From Halichondria panicea (Eukaryota; Porifera; Demospongiae; Suberitida; Halichondriidae): DNA of 64,000 nt. Shown piece after piece: positions 43,826-54,778 of this stretch. The notes below the pieces were generated by a model. It made no database searches. It was not told where the DNA came from and saw only the letters and a program-made list of their open reading frames with translations. The stretch covers positions 6,241,839 through 6,305,838 of the forward strand of contig NC_087379.1 in NCBI RefSeq assembly GCF_963675165.1, written 5' to 3'. How positions within the stretch are numbered: the stretch's first letter is position 1; each line of letters starts with the position of its first letter. A program made the position numbers and the translations under genes.

Positions 43826-45790
43826 AAGTGTTAAGCTTACAGTTCATCTGTACTTTAGCCTCTCGTAGTTGGTAGATCAGTCTACCCTTAGATAAACAAA
43901 CTGCACCTCATGCTCTATATTCACTTAAATATAGCTGTTTCAATACTACTATCATAGTACCACTCTTATCCACTGCCTCCTATTAGCTCCATACTATTAA
44001 CCTCTCTCAAGAAAGTTTGTTTGTGCCCTGAAACAGCTGCGAAGTACAAAGTTAACTCTGTATTTTACTCGAGGCCTCGTAAAATACAACAATCTTATCT
44101 CAATACGACCATAGATACAAGAGGAAGAGAGATTGGAAACGGAAGTGCCCTCGAAGTACCATCTGTGTATCTCCGCGATTTCAATTGACGCTTACTTTTA
44201 ACCGTGGAGGGTTAACATAAATAATTTATGAGAATTATTTTGCTGTGTGTAAAACATCCAAGAGCAGTTCTTCTGCTAAACATAACTTTCATCTCGTATA
44301 CTTGAGGCCATTAGGGACACAGCACACTACATAGTTTACACAGCCTTAGATCATACACAGTAAGGACTATATAATTTATTATATAGGTATAATTATATAT
44401 ACATAAGCATAAAGGCGCTGTGTACCTTTAGCTACTTCACGACAATCGAGATTATATTTTCTTCGTTTCCAATAACTACCATTAAGGGGCGGGCATATGT
44501 GATTCAGTAATGGGGGTAGCTCTGAGAGGTATGCATTGGACACAATAAGTTTCCCAGGCTTTCGCGGGAGTTGTGAAGAGATATACGAATGGTCCCAGAG
44601 CCACTACGTAGACTTTATTGTAAAACATCACATGAATCGCTTCCGTTCCTTATTATACTCTGATACGACTCAGCCTCTCATATAATTTTGTACTATCATT
44701 ATACATTGCACATCGGGGGGAGGGACTGTTCTGAAACCCAGAATATGCTTGTTATTCTGTTGATGAGTGACCGTGCAACAGTGTGTGTGTGTGTAGATAT
44801 TTCAACAGTACGTATATATATACGTTTCTCTTCTACCGGTATTATTACATTTGTACAGTGCATGTACATTGATATTGTAGGGTATTATTGAAAGCACGTC
44901 GGCATGTACAATGTCTGTGCTATATGATCCAGCTGGGGAATGTGCTATAAAATTGATGTCCTACACTGTATTGTTTTTGTAAGTGACCATGCATGCAACA
45001 GTGCGATGTGAACGTACAATAACATGACTGTGTTCAGAATAGCACCATATTTTTATTTTATTTTGAAACAACAACTGAAGAGCACGTCCGAATGTAGATC
45101 TTACGTATGATGTAACGTAGCCTCCTTCACAGTTTCCATTGAGGAAGTGCGGCCTGAGATCTAGATATACGTATATAATGCTGCAATGGCACCATAATTA
45201 CTCGAGCATCAAACATATGCAAACTTTGCGAGGGTTGCGAGGGTTAATCAATTCATAACAATAAAATCGCAAAACCTAAATTATTAATAGTAAAAGCAAA
45301 ATAAAACATTAGTAGCCGCGGTTCCTGATCAAGCATATACGGTACGCGCAATCCTTGCATGCCGGAACGCAATAGTTAGATAAAATTTTTTGCTGATTTG
45401 GCTGATTCGCAAAGGTTTTTCACCCGCAAAATATTCTAGTAATACGGTATGTAAAATACTTGCCTGTGGTTAAGTTCTAGTCAATGTGTTTACTTATTTG
45501 AGTTTGTGACATGTGAGAACTAGAATGGCTGCTATGAATATTGTTGCTCATATTTGACATAATTATGGTGAACCCCACCCATTCTGTTCTTCAAACTGTC
45601 AACAAAGAACTGTGAGTTAATCCCTCAAATGTGCATAACCTGTACTCGTACTCTTTGTATGTATCTTGCTAAACTATATTGACCTTGTGTGTGTATTTGT
45701 AGAATGTTTGTAAAACTTCTAATTTCCCCTCACAGATATCGCGTATCGCCCAGTGACAAATCTTACAACACTCGATAAATTCCCAAAGCC
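43826..45790 (+). other. Upstream region (type beta, degraded) of T6
   Basis: This is OPA1 intron sequence followed by a diverged beta module. At about 44109 a ccatagatacaagaggaaga end resembles the ccatagata element family, with a possible inverse near 44460. The type beta landmark ggtgaaccccacccattctg is at 45568. No gene is supported. Confidence 0.5.
45591..45634 (+). promoter_or_regulatory. Conserved upstream block of T6, candidate 5'-UTR splice donor
   Basis: The 5' half of the block is altered (tcaaactgtcaacaaagaact), but the GTGAGTT donor at 45612 and the acceptor cccctcacag ending at 45735 are kept. Confidence 0.45.
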
Positions 45791-48027
45791 ATGGCCGAGA
45801 GAGTGACTACAAAAGACGCTCTCAAGAAACTTGATGCTCAACTCGCTCCCTTTGTCTCGACACTTTCAAGCAGCCGAAACTCTTGCCTTGTTTTCATGTG
45901 TTTTGCAAGTCCCCGTGTCTGGAGAAACTAGTGACCAAGGATGGACGCTCCCTAACTTGTCCCACCTGTCGACACATTGTCCCACTGTCAGAGAGGGGAG
46001 TGGCTGGACTGCAATCAGACTTCCACATCGACCACTTGTTTGAGATACAAGATGCTTTCAACAAAGCTGAAGACGACAATGATACAAACTGTGGCAGCTG
46101 TGAGGATGGCAAAGCCACTGGATACTGTAACGACTGTAACGACTGTGGGGACTTTTTGTGTGAGGAATGTCAAACTGCTCATAAGAGACTCAAATACACG
46201 AGGAATCATTATCTCATTTCGCTCAACGCACTCAAAGCTCAAATGACGGGCCTGGTTCCCCCCCAAAAAGCCACCCCCAATTGCCCTAAACACTCGAAGA
46301 ATGACCTCAAAATATACTGCGATACTTGCTCCACTCTCATTTGCATGGACTGCACCATTCGTCTACACAAAGACCATAACTACGACCTGGTGGCTGATGT
46401 GCTGACCAAGCACAAGGAAGAACTTGTCTCCAGTCTCAAACCAGTCAAAGAGAAGCTGGACAGTGTACAACGAGCTCTGAAGGACTTTGACACAAGAGCC
46501 AAGGCAATTCACGATCAGAGGACCACGATTGAAGCCAACATCCACAAGGAGATTGGTGAACAACATCGACTGTTGGATCAACGAAGGGCAGAGCTTGTAG
46601 GAGAGCTAGAGATGCTGACTCAGCAAAAGCTGAAGGATCTAGCGGCACAGAGGGACCAAGTGGAGATCACTCAGGTGAAACTGACCAGCTGTCTGGAGTA
46701 CGCTGAGGGGGGTCTCAAAACAGGCACAGACGGTGAAATACTCAAAATGAAATTTTCCGTTGTTAAGAGAGTCGAACAGATCACTACCGAATTCGAATCA
46801 AAAACTATTCAGCCAGAAACAAAGGCTGACATGGAACTGACCACAAAAGGAAAAGAACCTCTCCAACAAGCTTGCCGAGATTTCCTAGAGATTGAACAGC
46901 GTGGATCATTCAGTTTAGAGAACAGCCACACGACAGGAGATGGTCTAAAAGGTGCTACAATTGGAGAAATAAAAACTGTGTCCTTTCAACTAATGACCAA
47001 GAAAAACAAGAAATTCAACGGCAAAAGCAACCTCAAAGCTGAACTTGTGTATATCGTGAGCAAAGACATATTGAAATGTGAAGTGATCGATCAACAACAC
47101 GGTCAACACAAGATCAACTATCGCCCAATGAAACGAGGAAAGCATGAACTACACATCACTGTCAATGGGAACGCAGTACGAGGCAGTCCATTCCCAATAG
47201 CTGTAGCCCCATCACCACAGAGCTTCATCAAGCCTTCCCGAGTTGTACGAGGTGTGAACAAGCCACGAGGCACTGTCTCCAACAGTAAGGGAGAGTTGGT
47301 TGTTGTTGAAGGTGGTGGAGCTACTATCTCTGTATTGACACCAGAGGGTGAGAAGATACGAACGTTCGGAAAGCTGAATAATGCATATGGAGTGACTGTG
47401 GACAAAGACGACAACATCTATGTAATGGAAGTTAACAATCATCGTGTGAATAAGTTCTCATCCGACGGAGAGTTTGTGGCAGCTGGTGGTAGTCTAGGCA
47501 GTGGTAACCTTCAGTTTAGTGGCCCACTTGGTATTTGTTACAACAGAAGAGACAACAACCTGTATGTGCCTGATCAGAGTAACAACAGAATACAAGTGCT
47601 CTCTACTGAACTGAATTTCGTACGATGTTTCGGTACACCTGGCAAAGGGAACGGACAATTACAAAGCCCATTATATGCAGCATTTGATAGTGCCAATAAC
47701 CTCTATGTGACTGAGTACACTAACCATCGAGTACAAGTCTTCACTGCTGAAGGTCAATTCCTGAGAACCTTCTCACAAAAAGCCAACGGTCATCAGAAGC
47801 TGAGCTCACCCTATGCCATAGCCATCGACAGCAGTGACACAGTGTACGTTAGTGAGAATGGACTGTATCATGTGAATGTGTTCACATCTCAAGGAGCATA
47901 CATCACCACGTTTGGCGGACCAGGAACGAAAGAAGGACAGTTTAATAACATTTACGGACTCTCTATTGATCGCAATGACTCCGTTGTTGTATCCGATGAA
48001 GGCAACGAGCGACTACAGATATTCTAA
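45791..48027 (+). pseudogene. TRIM-NHL gene T6, frameshifted inside the RING
   Basis: The conserved ATG at 45791 starts MAERVTTKDALKKLDAQL, then four bases (aatg of gaatgctcc) are missing and the frame moves away before the first RING cysteine pair. The correct frame resumes as PCFHVFCKSPC and stays open to TAA at 48025-48027, covering the rest of the RING, both B-boxes, coiled coil, filamin-like domain and NHL. No ATG restores that frame before the second B-box region (ALKAQM). A 9-base duplication gives CNDCNDCGD in B-box 1. The residue pairs before the blade motif are VN, QS and YT. T1 is its closest relative (shared HYLISLNALKAQM and KKFNGKSNLKAELV). The coding body is otherwise well kept, so the break looks recent. 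Confidence 0.87.
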
Positions 48028-48290
48028 CGAGATAAGTGCAGTCAAGCCAAGATCTTTTAAGTAGACTATGCGTTGTAATTAATTTGTGCTCTAATGGAAC
48101 ATCTTGAAATAGTTGTTACAAAGTTTGTTTCTATGTTTGTAGCCATGTTTCTATCGAACTTGGACCACTTGCGGCGTATTTTGAAATCCAATTTTGTTCT
48201 CGTTATTAGCTGTGCGATTTTTTGTGAATGTTTATTCAGCACAATCGCATTTAAACTTTACAAATGTACTTGTTTTCAACTCGAATACAG

Positions 48291-48345
48291 CTCTGCGGTA
48301 CAACTTATATATAGAGGCTGAGTGGCGTAATGCATCCTGGGGGGG
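48291..48345 (+). pseudogene. OPA1: Stub of the OPA1-like EAEW exon (unit F1)
   Basis: The stretch ctctgcggtacaact...gaggctgagtggcgtaatgc is the start of the exon seen in full at 42381, with an AT insertion. It then runs into gagtacaagcgcttac, the truncation shared with the units after T3 and T7. Confidence 0.65.
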
Positions 48346-48633
48346 AGTACAAGCGCTTACATAAGTTAAAGTTATGAAATTGTTGTTCAAAACGAAAATG
48401 TGTGTAATATATATCTATCTTTGCTTGTAATGCTAACACTTTGAGTGGTAAACTGTACGTGCGTGTGAGTGGATGCAACTAGAAATATATAGCAAGGTTT
48501 TCAATCTATTTGCTAGCTGATTGCAGTAATAATATAAACTACACGCCTTCAAGGCTTGCTACCCACTGTTCAATATACTCCCATAGCCCAATTATTATAT
48601 CTAATGCATGTTAGTGAAGTACTCTAACAACAG

Positions 48634-48914
<281 letters not shown>

Positions 48915-48929
48915 GACATGCACTTGCAG

Positions 48930-49823
48930 GTGGTGGTGGTTGGAGACCAGAGTGCTGGCAAGACGAGTGTCCTGGAGATGGTTGCTAATGCTCGTATATT
49001 TCCCACAGGGAGGAGGGGAGATGATGACTCGTAGCCCCACCATGGTTACCCTTAGCAACAGACCTGAGTGTGTTGCAATGGTCTCTCTATTACTATTAAT
49101 GTCAGCCAATGACAAGTTTGAACTACATACACACCATGCACACATGTACACCTACGTAGATCCCAAATGCTCTAAACATTTATACATGTATATGTGTTGT
49201 CTCTCCTTAAAAATTGGTACGTATGACTGTCTGTGTTTAACTCAGCACTCTATTTGTACTGGTACTGACTTTTACTGTGGTGCTGTAAAATTTGGTTGAT
49301 GGCATGTACGTCGATTCACTGCATGTAAATTGTCTCTAACATTCATAGCTATATAATAAATTCATTGGGTACCCGTACAAGATATAGTGACGTAATGTGA
49401 CCATGTACTCTCCCAGCCCACAGGTGTATGACCTCACCAAGGAGGGGGACCTTTGTGCCATCCGCACCGAGATTGAGCGTCAGATGAGGGTCAGCGTTCA
49501 ATCAGGGAAGACCATGAGCTCTCAGCCCCATCTCCCTTACCATGTACATCTCCCTTACCATGTACGGGCCCCACCTCAAGAGAATGGTCCTGGTCGACCT
49601 CCCAGGGATCATCTTGTGTGTCATGTGAGTGTACACTCAAATAATGTGACTGTGTGTATCCGTACAGACTAGTATGGCCGCTAACACAAAAGATGAGATC
49701 ATCAAAATGTGCAGGTGTGTTGTGTGTGTGGTGACTGTAGTGTGGAAGGTGTAGTCAGTAATTCCTGTTCTTCCACAGACAGTACATGCAGAACCCAAAC
49801 GCCATCATCATGACTTGTGCAAG
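48930..49823 (+). pseudogene. OPA1: OPA1-like dynamin GTPase exons (unit F2)
   Basis: The P-loop exon from 48930 is open to the IF of [24 protein letters not shown], then gains a T and shifts. Exon 49424 to about 49613 encodes [20 protein letters not shown], then gains a C and an 18-21 base duplication (catctcccttaccatgta twice), and its donor is lost. Exon 49667-49714 encodes TSMAANTKDEIIKMCR. Exon 49779-49823 encodes QYMQNPNAIIM and then an altered end. T7 follows in the next intron. Confidence 0.85.
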
Positions 49824-50334
49824 GTATAAGTGCTGTAGTTGAAGCTTATGGTTACGGTGGCCCTGAGTGCTACCAATATTACAGTTCATTTAGCTACAGC
49901 CTTTCAAAGTTGGTAGTTCTGTGTCACACAGAGTCTACCCTTAAATAAACAACTGCGCTTCACTCCCAATTAATTCACGGTAGCATTATTAATTCTATTA
50001 CGTAGTCTATAGTGCTTTTGTACCACTGCCTCCTCCTACATGTATTAACCTCTGTACCCACTTTTTGCTCCTATTAACTTTCTCAAGAAAGCTTGTTTGT
50101 GCTCTGAAACAGTTTCAAAATGCTAGGTACATTGCATTGTAGCTATCAACTTCAATTTCAACTCACTATAATTATGTACTATCATGGTACATTGCACATC
50201 GGGGAGGGGGCGATGTTCTGTAAAGTTAGGTCGACATTACCACTAAGCTATAATAAGCTATTTTCTGTCCTTCCCTATAAAAACAATATTTTGATGCATA
50301 CAGGGAAGGACAGAAAATATCAAATATTGTTTAA
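49824..50334 (+). other. OPA1 intron and start of the T7 beta module
   Basis: The sequence parallels 4650-5020 up to ctgtaaagt at 50228, where an insertion begins. The first inserted piece (50260-50310) is a hairpin with arms attttctgtccttccct and agggaaggacagaaaat. The piggyBac-type element follows. Confidence 0.6.
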
Positions 50335-51029
50335 CCCTTTAACCGAATAAAATGGTGCAACATGTGTTGCCATAACAACCATGGTTATTACGCTCACCCG
50401 TTTTTATCATTTTAAATGCTCGGCCAGCGGTGAGATAAAATCCAAAAATTGATTTTTTATGGATCAGCCTATCATATGGTATAAAGGCTTGACTAAGCTT
50501 GATTTTCACATCATATGAATGTAACAATGTTAAGATATATCAATTTGAAGTACAATACGTACATGTATTACTATATCGGTGAACGATCTACGAAACAAGC
50601 TCACATAAAGACTGTTCATTACTGCTAATTCTATTTTAGCTATACTATACTCACTACTGATATTCTAGCTATACTATACTACTTGCCAGAGTCACACAGT
50701 GAGCCCTCTCCTGGTCTTTCACCGTCCTGGTCCATAGCGCTAGCGTCTAGGTCCATGTCATGCATGTCCTCAGGAGAGCAGTGCAGGATTGGCTATTTAT
50801 ACTATTTATACTTAGGATGTTATACACATAGAGGTTTTACATGGTTCTATACACATTATACACATGTTATATTGCATAGAGTGATGTATAAAGTCACAAA
50901 TTACCACCATAATCTAGTATAATAATTATGACTCAGTTTCTTGTGTATTGTCTACTATTTCAGTATGATGTCATTGTTTTGATAGTCAGCATTCATAAAT
51001 ACCAGTATAATGTGCATAACATGCATAAT

Positions 51030-51429
51030 TACCGTATATCTTCTAATTTATCGGACACTTCTAATTACCCCGGACACTCTTTTGGGCAATTTTCGTTGTT
51101 CTAATACAACGGACACTCCAGTGCTTTAATATTACATTTGTTCTAAATATCCGGACAATACTTTGAAAAGTAGAGTTTACATTCACAGACGGCAAGTAAG
51201 ACTTAGAGTGCTGCAGTTAGATAGCTTTGAGTAGCTAGTTTTAGATAGCTAGTGCAACTATTCAGTCGCACACTGTTCTATTAAACTTAGCTAACTCGCA
51301 TGCAGCTGCTTGCTTGTTCTAATTATTCCGGACACTTCGCATGCTCTATAAAAATCTGTTCCAATTATACCCGGACAATTTCCAAAATAATAATTTTTTA
51401 CTGTCCGATAAATTAGAAGATATACGGTA
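51030..51429. mobile_element. 400-bp MITE, ends taccgtatatcttctaattt
   Basis: Ends taccgtatatcttctaattt and aaattagaagatatacggta are inverted, with repeated ccggacactt and ttgttctaat motifs inside. A TA target is likely. A partial relative lies at about 22480-22640. It is nested in the piggyBac-type element. Confidence 0.85.
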
Positions 51430-51430
51430 T

Positions 51431-51622
51431 ACCACGTTATACACATGTTATACACAGTGTTATACACATGTTAGACATTATACAGTATAAAGTCAACGTG
51501 TATAATGTCACACTTCCGCACATTGTACCACGTTATACACATGTTATACACAGTGTTATACACATGTTAGACATTATACAGTATAAAGTCAATGTGTATA
51601 ATGTCATACTTACGCACAACTG
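51431..51622. repeat. 96-bp tandem duplication
   Basis: Two copies starting accacgttatacacatgtta (51431 and 51527) differ at only a few bases. The repeat also contains an internal gttatacaca pattern. Confidence 0.9.
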
Positions 51623-51660
51623 TGCCAGTGTATATAATGTGCATATAACACCTATATTAA

Positions 51661-52072
51661 TCCCTTACCCTAACTCTAACCCCTTTACCCTAACCCTTTA
51701 CCCTAACCTTATACCCACCTAACCCCTAACACTAACCTTTACCCTAACCCTAACCCCTTTACCCTATACTAGCTCTAACCCCTTTACCCTAACTCTAACC
51801 CGTTACCCTAACTCTAACCCCTTTACCCTAACTCTAACCCCTTTACCCTAACTCAAACCCCTTTACCCTAACTCTAACCCTTTACCCTAGCTCTAACCCC
51901 TTTACCCTAACTCTAACCCCTTTACCCTAACTCTAATCTCTTACCCTAACCCTTTACCCTTACCCTGACCCCCTAGTCTGTTACCCTAACCCTAACCTTA
52001 TTCCCTATAACCCTATCCCTAACCCTTTACCCCTTATGCTAACTAACCCTTACCCATACCGTTACCTAACCT
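51661..52072. repeat. Degenerate telomere-like array (CCCTAA-related)
   Basis: About 410 bp of C-rich repeats built from ccctaa, ctctaacccctttac and accctttaccctaa; the commonest unit is close to 20 bp (taccctaactctaacccctt). This resembles the C strand of TTAGGG telomere repeats but with strong higher-order variation, so it is an interstitial or telomere-like satellite and not a chromosome end. Confidence 0.85.
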
Positions 52073-52099
52073 CTTATATACCCTTATAACCGCCCATAA

Positions 52100-52520
52100 T
52101 CCCGACATTATGCACATTATATGCATAATATACATACACAATTAAGTGTACCTGTAGCCAAACTCTATATCCGTAACACCAACACGTCCCAACTTGGATC
52201 TCACAAATTTGACATTATGCATATTATGCACAATTAAAATAATTATTTGACATTATGCACATTATACAGCTCAATTATACATCAAATATAAAATTTGACG
52301 TTATGCATATTATGCATAATATACACCACTTACTAAAATGTGACATTATGCACAATATGCATAACAATTATACATCAAGTATAAAATGCATAATGTCATA
52401 ATTATTACATCACTTGTATGAATGTGACATTATGCACATTATACATTTTTATATCAACATTATATGTTACATGTATAATGTGGGGATGTTATGCAATTAT
52501 ACATATAATGTCATGCTAAT
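52100..52520. repeat. AT-rich repeats of gacattatgcacattat
   Basis: Motifs such as gacattatgcacattat, tatgcataat and tacatcaa-tataaaat recur irregularly. They link the telomere-like array to the coding remnant at 52497. Confidence 0.7.
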
Positions 52521-52730
52521 GTCAGTATAACATGCATAAATAACCAATCCTGCACACTTATGGTCCTCAGTCCCAGACAGTTCATCAGCGTCTGGCATAA
52601 AGCTGGTAGCCTTTGGGAGGTATCCTACTATCCCCTCTCCTTCATAGGCACTGTCATCACCAGAGGAGACATCGCCATTGCTGTCCTCAAGCTGTTCAAG
52701 CACATCGGCACAAGTAAACAACCTAGCCAT
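52497..52730 (-). pseudogene. N-terminal-like remnant of a piggyBac transposase
   Basis: From ATG at 52730 (minus strand) the frame reads MARLFTCADVLEQLEDSNGD, then SSGDDSAYEGEG, then DADELSGTEDHKCAG, before entering repeat sequence. An acidic, Ser-rich N-terminus after a short hydrophobic start is usual in piggyBac transposases. The location just inside a piggyBac-type end supports the call. No DDD catalytic domain is present. Confidence 0.5.
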
Positions 52731-53680
52731 AGCTATAAACTTCGTGCGGTAAGATGCTAATGAAATTTTAACATAGCAACGTGGCTTGGAAATTTCTAGA
52801 CTAAATTGCACGTGATTCTACAGCTCTTCCTGTATACAGGGATGTGCGTAGTTCGAGCTACTTCCTAAGTATCGCAGAATTATACAAAAAACTACTATGG
52901 CCACGATCGTGGCCCGTGGCGGTTAAAGGGTTAAAGAAAGAAAAAAATATAATTTATATATTATTATATTTGAAACAATGTGCTTGATAACTCATGCATG
53001 TAGTTAGTGGTTTAACTGTGTGTGTTTATACTGACTAGCGATTGCAACAGTATAATTGTAAGGAACTGCTCATTTCTATATTTTACATTTGTACAGTGCA
53101 TGTACATTGATATCAAAGGGTGATATTGAAAGCACGTTGGCATGTATAGCGGGAAATTTTGGTGGGGTGCAAAATTTCACGGATAGAGCAGTTAACGCTG
53201 GGAGAAACTCCCATGCACGCACCGGTATTTCACATGCAAAGCTATTGGTGGGTATGTTTCCTGGCATTGAATATCTGTGCTATGATCCAGTTAAAAATAA
53301 TGTGCTAAGCCAATAATAATTTATGTCCTACACTATTTTTGTGCTGTTTAGTTTTTTGGGTGACCATGCAACGGTACAATTGAACGTACATGACTGTGTT
53401 CGGAATAGTTCATCGTGAAACAACGGAGAAAACTGAAAAGCACCTCAGAATGTCAATCTACGTATGATGCTTGCACTTGACTGTGGTTAGGTCAATGTGA
53501 ATTTAGGCACACTCGAGTTTGTGGTTGTCTTCAAAATACATGTGAACGTAGATAAACGTTTATAATTAATTATGATGTGTAAACACTATGGCTGCTAAAT
53601 CTATGAATATTGTTGCATGCTCATATTTGACATAATTATGGTGAACCCCACCCATTCTGTTCTGAATGTCCTCAATAAGT

Positions 53681-54550
53681 CCATAGATACACAAAAGAAA
53701 GGGATAGGCAACACCCAGCACTTCTGTTGGATGAGGCGAGTTGCTAAAAAGGGGCGTGTAATGAGCAAAAAAGGGGTGTGTGCACTCAAAATGTCAGTAA
53801 AGATATTAATTAATAATTTGTAGTATTATAGCAAACTGTGCTCTTGAGGAGACACCAGATACACTTAGACATAGGCTATTAATCTTTTAGAGCTACTATA
53901 TGCAAAGTGATGAGAAAGTGAGCTCCAAAGGGGGTGTCAGTACACTCTACAAACCATAACAGGTCTGTTCCCAAGTCCTTCAAATGCCATCTCTTCGATC
54001 ACACAATACAGATAAAGATACTTGTGTTCCACTTTCTAATACCTAAACTGTGTCTTAGAGCACTTCAAACTAGATTACCATGTACAGTAAGAGCAGGAGA
54101 GGTACGCAAACTTTCTGGACTTCGGACAAACGTTTCATGGTGCTGCTACTACTTCACTGCATTGAGAGCTGGAAAATATGCTTTGTTCCATGCAGTTATA
54201 AACACACTTTAATTCTGTGAAACGTACATGTTATAAAATTATTTCATATTGGAGATATAGGTACATAAACTGACAAATCGGTGTTTTTTCACACAAATCA
54301 AGCTGAATAAAAGAAAGCTCGGCACTAACATAGCAACTGTAGCTATCAGTAGTGCTGGGTGTATGTGTGCATGATGCCTGATTGCTTTGAATTTCTCTTT
54401 TAGGCCCCCTACGAGAAAAATAAGCAGATATAGGGATCATTGTGTACTTTCTTGAGCACAACTCGCCTCCAAACCGGAGGGTGTGACGTCACACACTGCA
54501 TTTACCTAGCATCACGTGGGGCGTTGCCTTACTTTCGTGTATCTATGATC
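53681..54550. mobile_element. 870-bp element with ccatagatac ends
   Basis: The left end ccatagatacacaaaagaaa...ggcaacaccc pairs with the right end gggcgttgccttactttcgt...tctatgatc. Other beta modules run uninterrupted across this point. A 92-codon open frame inside (53934-54212) has no recognisable motif. The family also includes 30232-32250. Confidence 0.75.
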
Positions 54551-54551
54551 A

Positions 54552-54589
54552 GTCAACAAAGAATTGTGAGTTAATCCCTCGAATGTGCA
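54552..54589 (+). promoter_or_regulatory. T7 upstream block, split by an insertion; candidate 5'-UTR donor
   Basis: The 5' half (gaatgtcctcaa) lies at about 53663-53676 and the 3' half (gtcaacaaagaatt, then GTGAGTT at 54566) is 0.9 kb downstream. The acceptor ccctcacag ends at 54730. The presumed UTR exon is thus interrupted, but its donor remains. Confidence 0.45.
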
Positions 54590-54778
54590 TGACCTGTACC
54601 CTATATATGTATATGCTAACAGACTTTGTATTAGTTCTATATTGACTTTGTTGTAATATGTATTTGTACATAGTCATAGTCTAATATAGATCTAGAATCA
54701 CAATAATGTTTGCCCCATGTTCCCTCACAGATATCGCCCAGTAACAAACCTTACAGCATTCGATAAATTCCCAAAGCC

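Larger units (their letters stand above)
50335..52930. mobile_element. 2.6-kb piggyBac-type element with TTAA duplication
   Basis: The ends are CCCTTTAACCG (50335) and CGGTTAAAGGG (52920-52930), with TTAA at 50331-50334 and 52931-52934. This is the piggyBac end-and-target pattern. The transposase catalytic core is absent; only a short N-terminal-like coding piece remains on the minus strand (52497-52730). Most of the interior is tandem DNA: an inverted-repeat element (51030-51429), a 96-bp tandem pair, a telomere-like array and AT-rich attatgca repeats. Short inverted copies of gtgcaggattgg-tatttat at about 50785 and 52545 flank this interior. Confidence 0.88.
52935..54778 (+). other. Remainder of the T7 beta module with an inserted element
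   Basis: The beta module resumes at about 52971 (gaaacaatgtgcttgataac) and continues to the block at 53663, where the element 53681-54550 is inserted. After it the leader runs to the T7 ATG. No gene is supported. Confidence 0.6.

Noticed and set aside
51661-52072. A true chromosome end at the telomere-like array
   Set aside because: Unit-like sequence and genes continue on both sides, and the array is enclosed in a TTAA-flanked element; the repeats are also highly degenerate.
53934-54212. A 92-codon open frame inside the 870-bp element as a real gene
   Set aside because: It shows no recognisable motif, no splice context and no counterpart in the related element at 30.2-32.3 kb.
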